From an uncultured Capnocytophaga sp. (GTDB lineage Bacteria; Bacteroidota; Bacteroidia; Flavobacteriales; Flavobacteriaceae): a DNA stretch of 8,899 bases. The stretch spans positions 1 through 8,899 of the forward strand of contig CAJPPS010000044.1 in assembly GCA_905372595.1 (NCBI GenBank), in the 5' to 3' direction. The notes under the pieces are model-generated. The model saw only the letters and a program-made list of their open reading frames with translations, had not been told where the DNA came from and searched no databases. Shown one piece after another: positions 1 to 6,114 of the stretch; positions within the stretch are counted from its first letter, which is position 1, and each line of letters begins with the position of its first letter. A program made the translations under genes and the position numbers.

Positions 1-484
1 CATTCCAACACTCACAAAAAGCAATACCCACATCTAAAAAGAAATGAAAAATAGGTTGTCCTTCTGCTTTCAGATAGACGATTAAAACATTTCCATCATC
101 AGGATTTACACATACCTTGAGTTGCTCTATGGGCAAACCATTGAGCACCGTAAGGTTGAAATGGGTATCTTGGTACATTCTTCCTGGTGCCCAAAAAATA
201 TGTTCATCTTCAGGGTTATATCCACTGAAAAAATGTTCAAAATAGCCCTTTGTTCTTCCCTCAGCATATAGTTGTATCAATGCTTTATCTCCCTCTTCTA
301 CTGCCCACGCAGAGAGCAATTTAGCAGCAGATAGCTGTATAAAGGCATCTTCGTGGGTAAGTAACTTGCGTAAGCCGTCGATGCGCTCTTGTGGCACATC
401 TTCAAGGCGAAGTTCTTTAGGAATGGTAGTATAAGTAACCTCCTGAGGGATACTATATAAGAGTTCTTGTATGTATTTTACCAT
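1..484 (-). CDS. Hypothetical protein with HEAT-like segment, 3' end missing
   Basis: An open frame starts at ATG 484-482 and continues without a stop for 161 codons to the left window edge, so the C-terminus is missing. I do not recognise the family. Residues about 34-75 (around ERIDGLRKLL and IQLSAAKLLSAW) look like a pair of amphipathic helices of the HEAT/ARM kind. The part after residue 85 looks more beta-rich (KVCVNPDDGNVLIVYL). No signal peptide or membrane segment is seen, so the protein is probably cytosolic. The start lies 17 bp after the prfH stop, and that spacer is made entirely of a heptamer repeat, so the gene is probably the third gene of the prfH transcription unit. A role cannot be inferred beyond this position. 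The reading frame is well supported; the function is unknown. Confidence 0.75.
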   Translation of the reverse strand, partial: MVKYIQELLYSIPQEVTYTTIPKELRLEDVPQERIDGLRKLLTHEDAFIQLSAAKLLSAWAVEEGDKALIQLYAEGRTKGYFEHFFSGYNPEDEHIFWAPGRMYQDTHFNLTVLNGLPIEQLKVCVNPDDGNVLIVYLKAEGQPIFHFFLDVGIAFCECWN

Positions 485-519
485 AAGCTAATGACTAACA
501 ACTAACGACTAACGACTAA
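485..519 (-). repeat. Five-unit heptamer tandem repeat (TTAGTCG type)
   Basis: Reading the minus strand from 519, five consecutive 7-bp units occur: TTAGTCG, TTAGTCG, TTAGTTG, TTAGTCA and the degenerate TTAGCTT. The array ends exactly at the ATG of the next gene (484). Its first 18 bases encode the last five residues of PrfH (LVVSR) and the TAG stop; the rest is the spacer. Because 7 is not a multiple of 3, successive units present TAG in all three frames, so the array acts as a stop signal whatever frame enters it. Whether it belongs to a dispersed genomic repeat family cannot be decided from this window. Confidence 0.8.
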
Positions 520-1197
520 TTTAACTTCCCTCTTGGCAGCGGCACGTTCTTTCTTATAGCTCTTTTCTACATAAGTGCTTTTGAAATCGGCACCTTTGAA
601 AGTGCGTACAGGGTTACCGCGTTGCACTTGGGTGTGATTGTTCCAATGGTTTTGTGCTTGTTCGGCGAGTTGCTGAAGCTCCATTTCAGCGAGTTTTTCT
701 TTAAGGCGGGAAAGGGCGAGTTTCTTATTGTCTAATTGCGAACGCGAATCCTGTGCCAATACGCTGATACCTGTAGGCAGGTGAGTAGCGCGTACTGCTG
801 AATTGACCTTGTTCACATTCTGTCCGCCATTGCCTTGCGAGCGAGTGGTTTGGAACTGTACATCACGCTCCGAGAAAGGCTGGCGTTGCAGTTGATCAAG
901 CTGAAAAACGCCTATATACCAATTGCTGCGCTGGTGAAACTTACGAAAAGTACTCTTGCCTACCCAGCACACGGTGCCGAGCCAAGTTTTCAAAAACGGC
1001 GCTAACTCCTTGCCTTTGAGTTGCAGGGTAACCGATTTTACAGTGAGATTGGCATCGCCTTCCTCACGGCTGAGAATGGTATAGCTAATGCCTGCTTGAG
1101 TAGCTTCTTGCAAAAATGTTTTCAGCACTTTGGCTACTACCCATTGGCATTCTAAAGGACCACGTCCTGCGGTGATTTGTATGATTTTTTCTTCCAT
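502..1197 (-). CDS. prfH: Peptide chain release factor H (PrfH), ribosome rescue
   Basis: A class-I-like release factor of 231 aa without the codon-recognition domain of RF1/RF2. It should hydrolyse peptidyl-tRNA on stalled or damaged ribosomes. Landmarks seen are the N-terminal IIQITAGRGPLEC block (5-17), the PrfH-specific GTVCWVGKSTFRKFHQRSNWYIGVF region (about 74-98, split here as GTVCWVG and NWYIGVF), the catalytic GGQ at 124-126 followed by NVNKVNSAVRATHLPTG, and the RGNPVRTFKG block (193-202) typical of PrfH. The C-terminal tail is Lys/Arg-rich. I chose the ATG at 1197 rather than the in-frame ATG at 1224: family members begin just before the IIQ block, the later start avoids a 14-bp overlap, and it follows an A-rich stretch 13 bp after the upstream stop. 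The last five residues come from a heptamer repeat. Family identity is confident; the N-terminus is less so. No rtcB neighbour is visible. Confidence 0.93.
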   Translation of the reverse strand: MEEKIIQITAGRGPLECQWVVAKVLKTFLQEATQAGISYTILSREEGDANLTVKSVTLQLKGKELAPFLKTWLGTVCWVGKSTFRKFHQRSNWYIGVFQLDQLQRQPFSERDVQFQTTRSQGNGGQNVNKVNSAVRATHLPTGISVLAQDSRSQLDNKKLALSRLKEKLAEMELQQLAEQAQNHWNNHTQVQRGNPVRTFKGADFKSTYVEKSYKKERAAAKREVKLVVSR

Positions 1198-1210
1198 TTT
1201 TTCTTTTTGT

Positions 1211-2002
1211 TTATAGTTGCACATACCGCTTGCACTCTAAAAGCATCTCTCCAATTTCCATTGCTGAGGTGTGATACTTAAGTGCTGCGATTTCTTTTAG
1301 CGGGATGCGTTTGTACTTTTCCTTAGGCGTATAGCGCTTTTGGAATTGATTCCACGAATAACTGCCTCCATATATTTTGCTATGGATAATCCCCCAGTTC
1401 TTATGGTCATTTATGATCTTATCAAGCTCGGCAAATTCACGCTCTATGGCTACATCTACCGGACGGTAGTGCGTAATCATATTCGGCTTTACGCGCAACT
1501 CAAAACGCCATTTATCTATAAACTCGTAATAGGTTTCAAACCGCTTAGAACGATGGCAGTAATATTCCATCTTACCAAAAAGCGCCTGTTCTCGTGGGGT
1601 AAATCTGCCCTTTCGGCATTGTTCTTCCCATTCCCATTGGCTGAAAGAGCGTAGTTCTTGCTTGAGAGGTATATAAATGCGCTTGCCTCTACGCTTTTTC
1701 TTCTTTTGGAACTTACGATTATCAGCATACTGGTAGGTATTGATTTTCTTGAGCAAAGCCTCAAAGAAATCACCTGACTTACTACGCTTTACATCTTCAC
1801 GAACGACAAAGAAGCGCACATAGCCCTTTTGGTAAGGTTTTTCAAGTGGTACAAGCGGCAGGTTTCGTCTCCGCTTTTCTAGTTCAGCGTGGCGATCACA
1901 GCATTCGCGCAGATATTTTTCGTGGTCTTCTCGAACAATGCGCTTGTGAGAACGCAAAGAACGGAGGCGAGAGCCGTCAATATATGGATTGGAATCTCCC
2001 AT
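1211..2002 (-). CDS. Highly basic hypothetical protein, 263 aa
   Basis: An intact frame runs from ATG 2002 to TAA at 1213-1211. I recall similar uncharacterised proteins in flavobacterial genomes but know no function. The protein is soluble-looking, with no signal peptide or membrane helix, and very rich in Lys, Arg, Tyr and Trp. A dense basic run sits at about residues 97-108 (KFQKKKKRRGKR), and the N-terminus (10-47) is also basic. Aromatic motifs follow (SQWEWEEQ about 121-128, YYEFIDKWRFELR about 158-170). Such composition would fit binding to RNA or the ribosome, which is inference only. There are no catalytic motifs that I recognise. It is the first gene after the 2267-2069 promoter/leader and lies 13 bp upstream of the chosen prfH start, so the two are probably co-transcribed and may be translationally coupled. 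The start is plausible but has no ribosome-binding signal, as is normal in this phylum. Confidence 0.85.
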   Translation of the reverse strand: MGDSNPYIDGSRLRSLRSHKRIVREDHEKYLRECCDRHAELEKRRRNLPLVPLEKPYQKGYVRFFVVREDVKRSKSGDFFEALLKKINTYQYADNRKFQKKKKRRGKRIYIPLKQELRSFSQWEWEEQCRKGRFTPREQALFGKMEYYCHRSKRFETYYEFIDKWRFELRVKPNMITHYRPVDVAIEREFAELDKIINDHKNWGIIHSKIYGGSYSWNQFQKRYTPKEKYKRIPLKEIAALKYHTSAMEIGEMLLECKRYVQL

Positions 2003-2068
2003 TCAATTAAAAATTGATTATTAACAATTTATTATTTGCTTGGGATTCTGTTCTAGAGAGGAGAGAAG

Positions 2069-2094
2069 AAGCCCGAAGCAGTTGCTTCGGGCTT
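2069..2094 (-). terminator. GC-rich terminator or attenuator hairpin
   Basis: An 11-bp perfect stem, AAGCCCGAAGC with GCTTCGGGCTT, closes a 4-nt loop (AACT on the minus strand). On the minus strand it is followed by a pyrimidine-rich TTCTTCTCTCC tract rather than a pure U run, so termination may be partial. It could end the leader/small RNA that starts near 2233, act as an attenuator for the genes starting at 2002, or be the distant terminator of ilvA, which has no better one. There is no plus-strand gene for it to serve. Confidence 0.7.
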
Positions 2095-2112
2095 TATATG
2101 ATTATAACTCTG

Positions 2113-2178
2113 ATCAAGCTAATATGCCACGAAGCATTACCTTATAAAAGGTAATTTCGGAGTAATATGTAACTTGAT
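2113..2178 (-). other. Long imperfect hairpin in the leader
   Basis: Complementary arms are ATCAAG (2178-2173) with CTTGAT (2118-2113), then TTA/TAG with one wobble, ATAT/ATAT, TC/GG with one wobble, CGAA/TTCG, and ATTACCTT/AAGGTAAT around the loop TTAT. Small bulges separate these helices. The 3' arm includes TGCTTCGTGGC (2136-2126), which is also complementary to the 5' arm of the terminator hairpin (2092-2083) with one bulged T. The two foldings exclude each other. Confidence 0.65.
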
Positions 2179-2187
2179 ATAGGTCAT
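2137..2187 (-). CDS. Possible 16-codon leader peptide
   Basis: ATG at 2187 opens a short frame encoding MTYIKLHITPKLPFIR and ending at TAA 2139-2137. It begins about 46 nt after the predicted transcription start, behind an A-rich stretch (AAAGAAA) of the kind preceding starts in this phylum. The frame covers the 5' arm, the loop and part of the 3' arm of the long hairpin, so a translating ribosome would melt that hairpin. A second tiny frame (MLRGILA, 2137-2114) overlaps the stop as TAATG. There is no run of one amino acid to suggest a specific sensed tRNA. A frame this short can occur by chance, so confidence is low. Confidence 0.3.
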   Translation of the reverse strand: MTYIKLHITPKLPFIR

Positions 2188-2237
2188 TTTCTTTGAAGTT
2201 TTTAGAAGGTTAAACAATAATTGTTCAAAATCGGAGG

Positions 2238-2267
2238 CAAATGTACAACTATTTTTTGAATAAACAA
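2238..2267 (-). promoter_or_regulatory. Bacteroidota-type promoter for the leader/prfH unit
   Basis: On the minus strand TTG (2267-2265) is separated by exactly 19 nt from TACATTTG (2245-2238). This matches the phylum consensus TTG-N19-TAnnTTTG for the primary sigma factor. Transcription would start near 2233. The spacer also holds most of a 9-bp inverted repeat (2247-2255 and 2266-2274). Confidence 0.8.
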
Positions 2268-2274
2268 AATAGTT
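2247..2274. repeat. 9-bp inverted repeat across the promoter spacer
   Basis: AACTATTTT (2247-2255) and AAAATAGTT (2266-2274) are perfect reverse complements separated by 10 bp. They lie just downstream of the ilvA stop and straddle the -33 element and spacer of the leader promoter. The repeat could be an operator, or a weak AT-only hairpin at the ilvA 3' end; in DNA this AT-rich it may also be chance. Confidence 0.4.
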
Positions 2275-2284
2275 TTTATATTTT

Positions 2285-3472
2285 TTATCGCTTACTTATC
2301 TCATACCCTTTCTTTTCAAGAGCTTCTATAAGGTTTTCTATATGGGCAGTACCATTGGTTTCTACCGTAATCAAAACTTCCTTATCACGGAAGCGAGAGA
2401 GGTTTTTGAACTGATTGTGAGCCAATTTCACTATATTAGCCCCTACCTGTGCAATAATCTGAGTGAGTTTAGCCAATTCTCCAGGACGATCAGGAATATT
2501 TACAGCAAAGTTAAAGATACGATCTCTGCTCACCAATCCTTTACTTATCATTGAGGAAATCATTAACACATCTATATTACCGCCACTCACCACAGGCACA
2601 ACTTTTTTTCCCCGATCTGTAAGCTTTTTCAGGGCTGCCAAAGGTAATATCCCCGAATTTTCAGCAATAATTTTATGCTTTTCGGTTAAGAGCAAGAAAG
2701 CCTCTGTTAATTCATAATCATCAACTGTTAATACCTCATCTACATATTTTGTAATATAATCAAAATTTAGAGTTCCTATACGTTTTACTGCAGTACCATC
2801 AGCAATAGTATTCGCTTCGGGTAGCGTAACAATTTTGTTATTCTTAAGAGCTGCAGTAGCAGACGCGGCTCCACTAGGTTCTACTCCTATAATCTTAATA
2901 TCAGGTTTGAGTTCTTTGGCAGCAGAAGCAATCCCAGAGATAAGTCCACCACCTCCTATGGGTACCACTATTACATCTGTATTAGGGAGCTCCTCTAAGA
3001 TTTCTAGGGCAATTGTCCCTTGCCCTTCAAGCACATCAGGATCGTCAAAAGGATGTACAAATACATAGCCTTCTTTCTCTTCCAGTTCTTTGGCTTTCTG
3101 ATAGGCATCATCATAGACCTCCCCATAGAGAATTACCTCAGCTCCATATTTTTTGGTAAATTGAACCTTAATCAAAGGAGTCGTTTGAGGCATTACAATT
3201 ACAGCTTTGATACCTAGCTCACGTGCAGCATAGGCTACTCCTTGTGCGTGGTTGCCTGCAGAAGAAGCGATGACTCCACGTTTTTTCTCTTCTTCTGTAA
3301 GTTTTCGTATTTTATTATAAGCCCCACGAATTTTAAAAGCTCCTGTCTTCTGAAGATTTTCGGGCTTAATATAGATAAGATTTCCAGACTCTTCTGAAAA
3401 GATCGGACTATAGATAAGGTGTGTAGGAAGGAGTACCTTTTGTAAGTGCTCACGTGCTGTGATAAAGTTCAT
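2285..3472 (-). CDS. ilvA: Threonine ammonia-lyase, single-ACT form
   Basis: A PLP-dependent enzyme of 395 aa that converts L-threonine to 2-oxobutyrate and ammonia, normally the first step toward isoleucine. Fold-type II motifs are present in order: PENLQKTGAFKIRG with the expected PLP-binding Lys47, SAGNHAQG (71-78), the phosphate-binding GGGGL loop (173-177) and SGGN (296-299). Residues about 318-395 form one ACT-like regulatory domain (NIPDRPGELAKLTQI). The length and single ACT domain match the roughly 400-aa branch of the family rather than the E. coli IlvA form of about 510 aa with two. Members of this branch may be biosynthetic or catabolic, and the sequence alone does not settle feedback sensitivity. 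No other isoleucine genes are nearby. The gene stands alone: its own promoter lies just upstream and a strong terminator separates it from gldN. The start at 3472 fits the usual family N-terminus. Confidence 0.93.
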   Translation of the reverse strand: MNFITAREHLQKVLLPTHLIYSPIFSEESGNLIYIKPENLQKTGAFKIRGAYNKIRKLTEEEKKRGVIASSAGNHAQGVAYAARELGIKAVIVMPQTTPLIKVQFTKKYGAEVILYGEVYDDAYQKAKELEEKEGYVFVHPFDDPDVLEGQGTIALEILEELPNTDVIVVPIGGGGLISGIASAAKELKPDIKIIGVEPSGAASATAALKNNKIVTLPEANTIADGTAVKRIGTLNFDYITKYVDEVLTVDDYELTEAFLLLTEKHKIIAENSGILPLAALKKLTDRGKKVVPVVSGGNIDVLMISSMISKGLVSRDRIFNFAVNIPDRPGELAKLTQIIAQVGANIVKLAHNQFKNLSRFRDKEVLITVETNGTAHIENLIEALEKKGYEISKR

Positions 3473-3496
3473 ATCTGTGTATCTTCATTGAGATAA

Positions 3497-3527
3497 CAAA
3501 TATACGTTTATTTTTCAAGAAAAGCAA
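3497..3527 (-). promoter_or_regulatory. Bacteroidota-type promoter of ilvA
   Basis: On the minus strand TTG (3527-3525) is followed after 20 nt by TATATTTG (3504-3497), an exact TAnnTTTG -7 box. The predicted start near 3492 gives a leader of only about 20 nt before the ATG at 3472. No attenuator or T-box structure fits into that space, so isoleucine control at the RNA level is unlikely here. Confidence 0.75.
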
Positions 3528-3551
3528 GAATTTTGCCTCTAGAATTTTGCC

Positions 3552-3584
3552 AAAAAAAAGAAGCTATCCCTTTGGGGATAGCCT
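3552..3584 (-). terminator. Strong intrinsic terminator of the gld operon
   Basis: A minus-strand stem of 8 perfect pairs (GCTATCCC with GGGATAGC), extended by one G-U and one A-U pair, closes the 4-nt loop CAAA. A C and an uninterrupted run of eight T residues (3559-3552) follow. It lies 11 bp after the gldN stop and is the only terminator-like structure I found between gldK and ilvA. Confidence 0.9.
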
Positions 3585-3595
3585 CTCATTATATA

Positions 3596-4495
3596 TTAAT
3601 AAACCCACATATCTTGTTCGCGATCTCGAATACGTTGCTTAATACGATCTGCTTCTAGGAGCTGATAAAGCGCATTATCAGGCAGATATTTCTTAATCTC
3701 TCGGTCACCATATACGTTATCTTCTTTGTAAATAACGCCTACAAAGCGCCGTGCATTCAAGAGGTGGTCGAAAGAAATACGATTAGCAGAGTTTAGCTGG
3801 TTAAATACTTTTGCATTATGAAGAATATTTCTTGCAGCTGGATACCATACCCAGAAAAGTTCTACCAAGCTAGATTGTGCATCATCTGTTCCTAAAACAC
3901 TCACATCGGGAGCCACAGGGGCTATTCCAAGTAATCGATACTTAAGTTCTCCTTGTCGTTTATCAAAGTACCATAGTCCTTTTATTCTATACTGAACAAT
4001 ATCACGAGAAGTCAAGTCAGTACGTACGATATACTCAGGAGGAAGTGGTTTTCCTTCATTAAGAATTCCATAACCTGCATCTAGGGTATCTGCTTTAGAA
4101 AGGCTATACTTAAGGTCATCATAGGTTCTTTTTTCAGTAAAATAAGAATCCACATATGTCTCAGTAAGCCTATTCTCTTTCATAGCCCTAAGAAGTACAT
4201 CGTATAAAGAACGACGATCCGCACTAATGTCCATTGTATCAATAGGGAATAGTAAGGGGAAATTGGCTCTTTCCTGTAGGTCAATTAGTTCCCAAGTAGT
4301 AGTAGACCACATAATATCACGATCATCTACATACCCATAAGGAAGAGGTACATCATTATCAGCTGCTTGTTGCGCTTCTGTCTTTACCCCTATTTGAGAA
4401 GGAACCTTTGCATTGAGTACATTTGTCTGAGCAAATGTTGAGGATACTATCCACGTAAAAGATAGCATTAGGATATTTTTTAGTGCTTGTTTCAT
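3596..4495 (-). CDS. gldN: Gliding motility/T9SS protein GldN
   Basis: GldN is a periplasmic component that associates with the lipoprotein GldK in the ring-shaped complex of the type IX secretion system and is needed for secretion and gliding. The chosen start at 4495 gives 299 aa beginning MKQALKNILML, a clear Sec signal peptide with a hydrophobic core (8-20) and likely cleavage within STFAQT (19-24). The in-frame ATG at 4600 would add 35 residues and overlap gldM by 92 bp, so I reject it. The mature part shows the family features PYGYVDDRDIMWS (about 52-64), WELIDLQERANFPL (68-81) and a C-terminal half with LVELFWVWYPAARNIL and RRFVGVIYKEDNVYGDR. It lies 13 bp after gldM and ends just before a strong terminator, so it is the last gene of the operon. 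Gene order supports the call strongly. Confidence 0.94.
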   Translation of the reverse strand: MKQALKNILMLSFTWIVSSTFAQTNVLNAKVPSQIGVKTEAQQAADNDVPLPYGYVDDRDIMWSTTTWELIDLQERANFPLLFPIDTMDISADRRSLYDVLLRAMKENRLTETYVDSYFTEKRTYDDLKYSLSKADTLDAGYGILNEGKPLPPEYIVRTDLTSRDIVQYRIKGLWYFDKRQGELKYRLLGIAPVAPDVSVLGTDDAQSSLVELFWVWYPAARNILHNAKVFNQLNSANRISFDHLLNARRFVGVIYKEDNVYGDREIKKYLPDNALYQLLEADRIKQRIRDREQDMWVY

Positions 4496-4508
4496 AATCT
4501 TATAATTA

Positions 4509-6071
4509 TTATAATACTTCAATAGAGATAGGGGTAGCTGGCTTAGGAGTACCGCTATAACCGGATACAGAGTAACGAATTTCTGAAATCTGGATAACAT
4601 CTCCTTTCTTAGCTCTATTCACAGCTGCTGCAGCGGCAGGACTTGCACTAACTCTGCTACCATTTACTACTACACTAGGCTGTCCTGGTACTAGGATACG
4701 GAACGAATTTACTTTGGTTGTAAGGTCAAAATCAAAGTCATTGAATGCAACTGAAAGTTCTCCTACTAAGATATTTTGCTTAGCCAATTTCACTGCTCCT
4801 GTAGTTCTCAAGATAGCTCCTTCTGGTTTTGGAATATCTTTAATACGGAATTTCTTAGAAGAAGAGAATTTCTGACCTTCAAATGTACCTGTTACTACGA
4901 TAGTTACCTCTGCAGAACCTGCATTAGGCTTCATTATATAGTTAGAACCACCTTTCTTAGAAAGTCCAGGTGCTGAAGCGTTTACTTGGTTATCTGGAAC
5001 TCCAGGCATAGATATTGTCATAGGGTTCACTACTCCACGATAAACTACATTCATCTTATCTGCCGAAATTACAGCTTCATTAGGACGAGGAATTGTAGTG
5101 AATGTTTGAGCTACTTCCACAGGAGTTTCCTCACCATTTTGTTGATAGATAAGGGTACCTGCAATCTTATGTTCCCCTACACTTCCAGTATTTACTTTAA
5201 GCTTAATCTTCCCTTCTGAAACCTCTACTTGTGATTCAGGAATAGGGCGACCATCAAGTGTAAGATCTACTTTTTTAGGTTTAGTAGAGTTATCTTTACG
5301 TCCTAATACAATAGCTCCGTCAAACTCTTGGTTGGTATAATAAGCCCCTCTAGATTGCTCTAATAGAGTAGTATAGTGCTTCATAGAAAGCTCATCAGTC
5401 ATTTTCTCTCCTAACATAGCCTTATAGAAATCTTGCTCTGTTTGGCGAACATCAGATTGAATTTGAGAGAATTTGGTAACAACAGCGATATAGGGGAATC
5501 CTTCAAAGTTATAATTAACCCAGTTAACGGGGTTTCCCTCACGGTCTTTTACTTTGTTATTTTCTCCTGTACTGAATCGCTGATTGATTACTTCAACAAG
5601 TCCTTGATTTTTTTCTCCTGCTGCAGTAACTAAAGCCTCACGGTAGCTATTGATTTTATCTAAGAACTCTTGTCCTTCAGGTTTTAACCCATCTGTTTTA
5701 AAGAATCTTCCATCTAAGAAGTCAGACTTATCCATTACTTGATAGTCTTCCTTATCTTCAGCTTGAGACATTACTTCATCCTTAAGCTTTTCTAGATAAG
5801 AATAATACTCATTAGATAAATCTCTGACTTTACGAGATTGTTCTAAAGCTTCTTTATAATCTTCAGGTTTTTCCTGTTCTTTACGTTCTAATTCTGCGAA
5901 TGTAGCCTCATTGGTTTCCTGATAGCGAACATTAGCTTCTTCTAGCTTTTTGTTCATAAGTCCAAAGGCACCTAATACCTCTTTCCCCATATTGAGCGCC
6001 ATCATAGAGATGAAAACCAGATACATCAGGTTAATCATTCGTTGTCGCGGTGAATTTGCTGCTCCTGCCAT
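4509..6071 (-). CDS. gldM: Gliding motor/T9SS protein GldM
   Basis: GldM is the 520-aa inner-membrane and periplasm-spanning shaft of the proton-driven GldLM motor, which powers type IX secretion and gliding. A short cytoplasmic start containing Arg9, the position reported as important in the F. johnsoniae protein, is followed by one transmembrane helix (about 14-34, INLMYLVFISMMALNMGKEV). The region to about residue 225 is helical and charged (KKLEEANVRYQETNEATF and following). The rest is beta-rich and matches the Ig-like periplasmic domains known for GldM, including PMTISMPGVPDNQVNAS and the C-terminal PATPISIEVL. Length is close to the F. johnsoniae homologue (about 513 aa). The gene follows gldL by 43 bp and precedes gldN by 13 bp. 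No frameshift or missing domain is seen. Confidence 0.96.
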   Translation of the reverse strand: MAGAANSPRQRMINLMYLVFISMMALNMGKEVLGAFGLMNKKLEEANVRYQETNEATFAELERKEQEKPEDYKEALEQSRKVRDLSNEYYSYLEKLKDEVMSQAEDKEDYQVMDKSDFLDGRFFKTDGLKPEGQEFLDKINSYREALVTAAGEKNQGLVEVINQRFSTGENNKVKDREGNPVNWVNYNFEGFPYIAVVTKFSQIQSDVRQTEQDFYKAMLGEKMTDELSMKHYTTLLEQSRGAYYTNQEFDGAIVLGRKDNSTKPKKVDLTLDGRPIPESQVEVSEGKIKLKVNTGSVGEHKIAGTLIYQQNGEETPVEVAQTFTTIPRPNEAVISADKMNVVYRGVVNPMTISMPGVPDNQVNASAPGLSKKGGSNYIMKPNAGSAEVTIVVTGTFEGQKFSSSKKFRIKDIPKPEGAILRTTGAVKLAKQNILVGELSVAFNDFDFDLTTKVNSFRILVPGQPSVVVNGSRVSASPAAAAAVNRAKKGDVIQISEIRYSVSGYSGTPKPATPISIEVL

Positions 6072-6114
6072 ATAAACTAAATTTTATTAAGTTAATGAAT
6101 CAAATAATTTAGAA

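Larger units (their letters stand above)
2062..2233 (-). ncRNA. Structured leader RNA or small RNA with own promoter
   Basis: The predicted transcript starts about 5 nt after the -7 box and runs roughly 170 nt to the terminator-like hairpin. It contains a long imperfect hairpin (2178-2113) and then the 2094-2069 hairpin. The first hairpin pairs 2178-2173 with 2118-2113, continues through short helices and bulges, and ends in an uninterrupted 8-bp helix (2155-2148 with 2143-2136, loop 2147-2144). Flanking CGAA/TTCG pairs extend that helix across a 2-nt bulge. The RNA precedes the basic-protein/prfH genes by about 60 nt, so it may be their 5' leader or a separate small RNA. I do not recognise it as a known riboswitch, 6S or SRP RNA, though I cannot exclude a described flavobacterial motif. 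Boundaries are estimates. Confidence 0.55.

Noticed and set aside
1198..1224. A longer prfH start at 1224, adding MCNYKQKEK.
   Set aside because: It overlaps the upstream gene, and family members start just before the IIQITAGRG block; the ATG at 1197 follows an A-rich stretch typical of starts in this phylum.
1340..1654. A 104-codon plus-strand open frame inside the basic-protein gene.
   Set aside because: It lies entirely opposite a longer coherent minus-strand gene, has low-complexity non-protein-like composition and no promoter; it is a shadow frame.
2003..2035. AT-rich near-palindromes (AAATTG/CAATTT) just upstream of the basic-protein start.
   Set aside because: Short A/T-only repeats of this kind are expected by chance in such spacers and do not match a promoter or terminator.
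4496..4600. A longer gldN start at 4600, adding 35 residues before MKQALKN.
   Set aside because: It would bury the signal peptide behind an extra hydrophobic stretch and overlap the gldM coding region by 92 bp; the start at 4495 gives a normal secreted protein.
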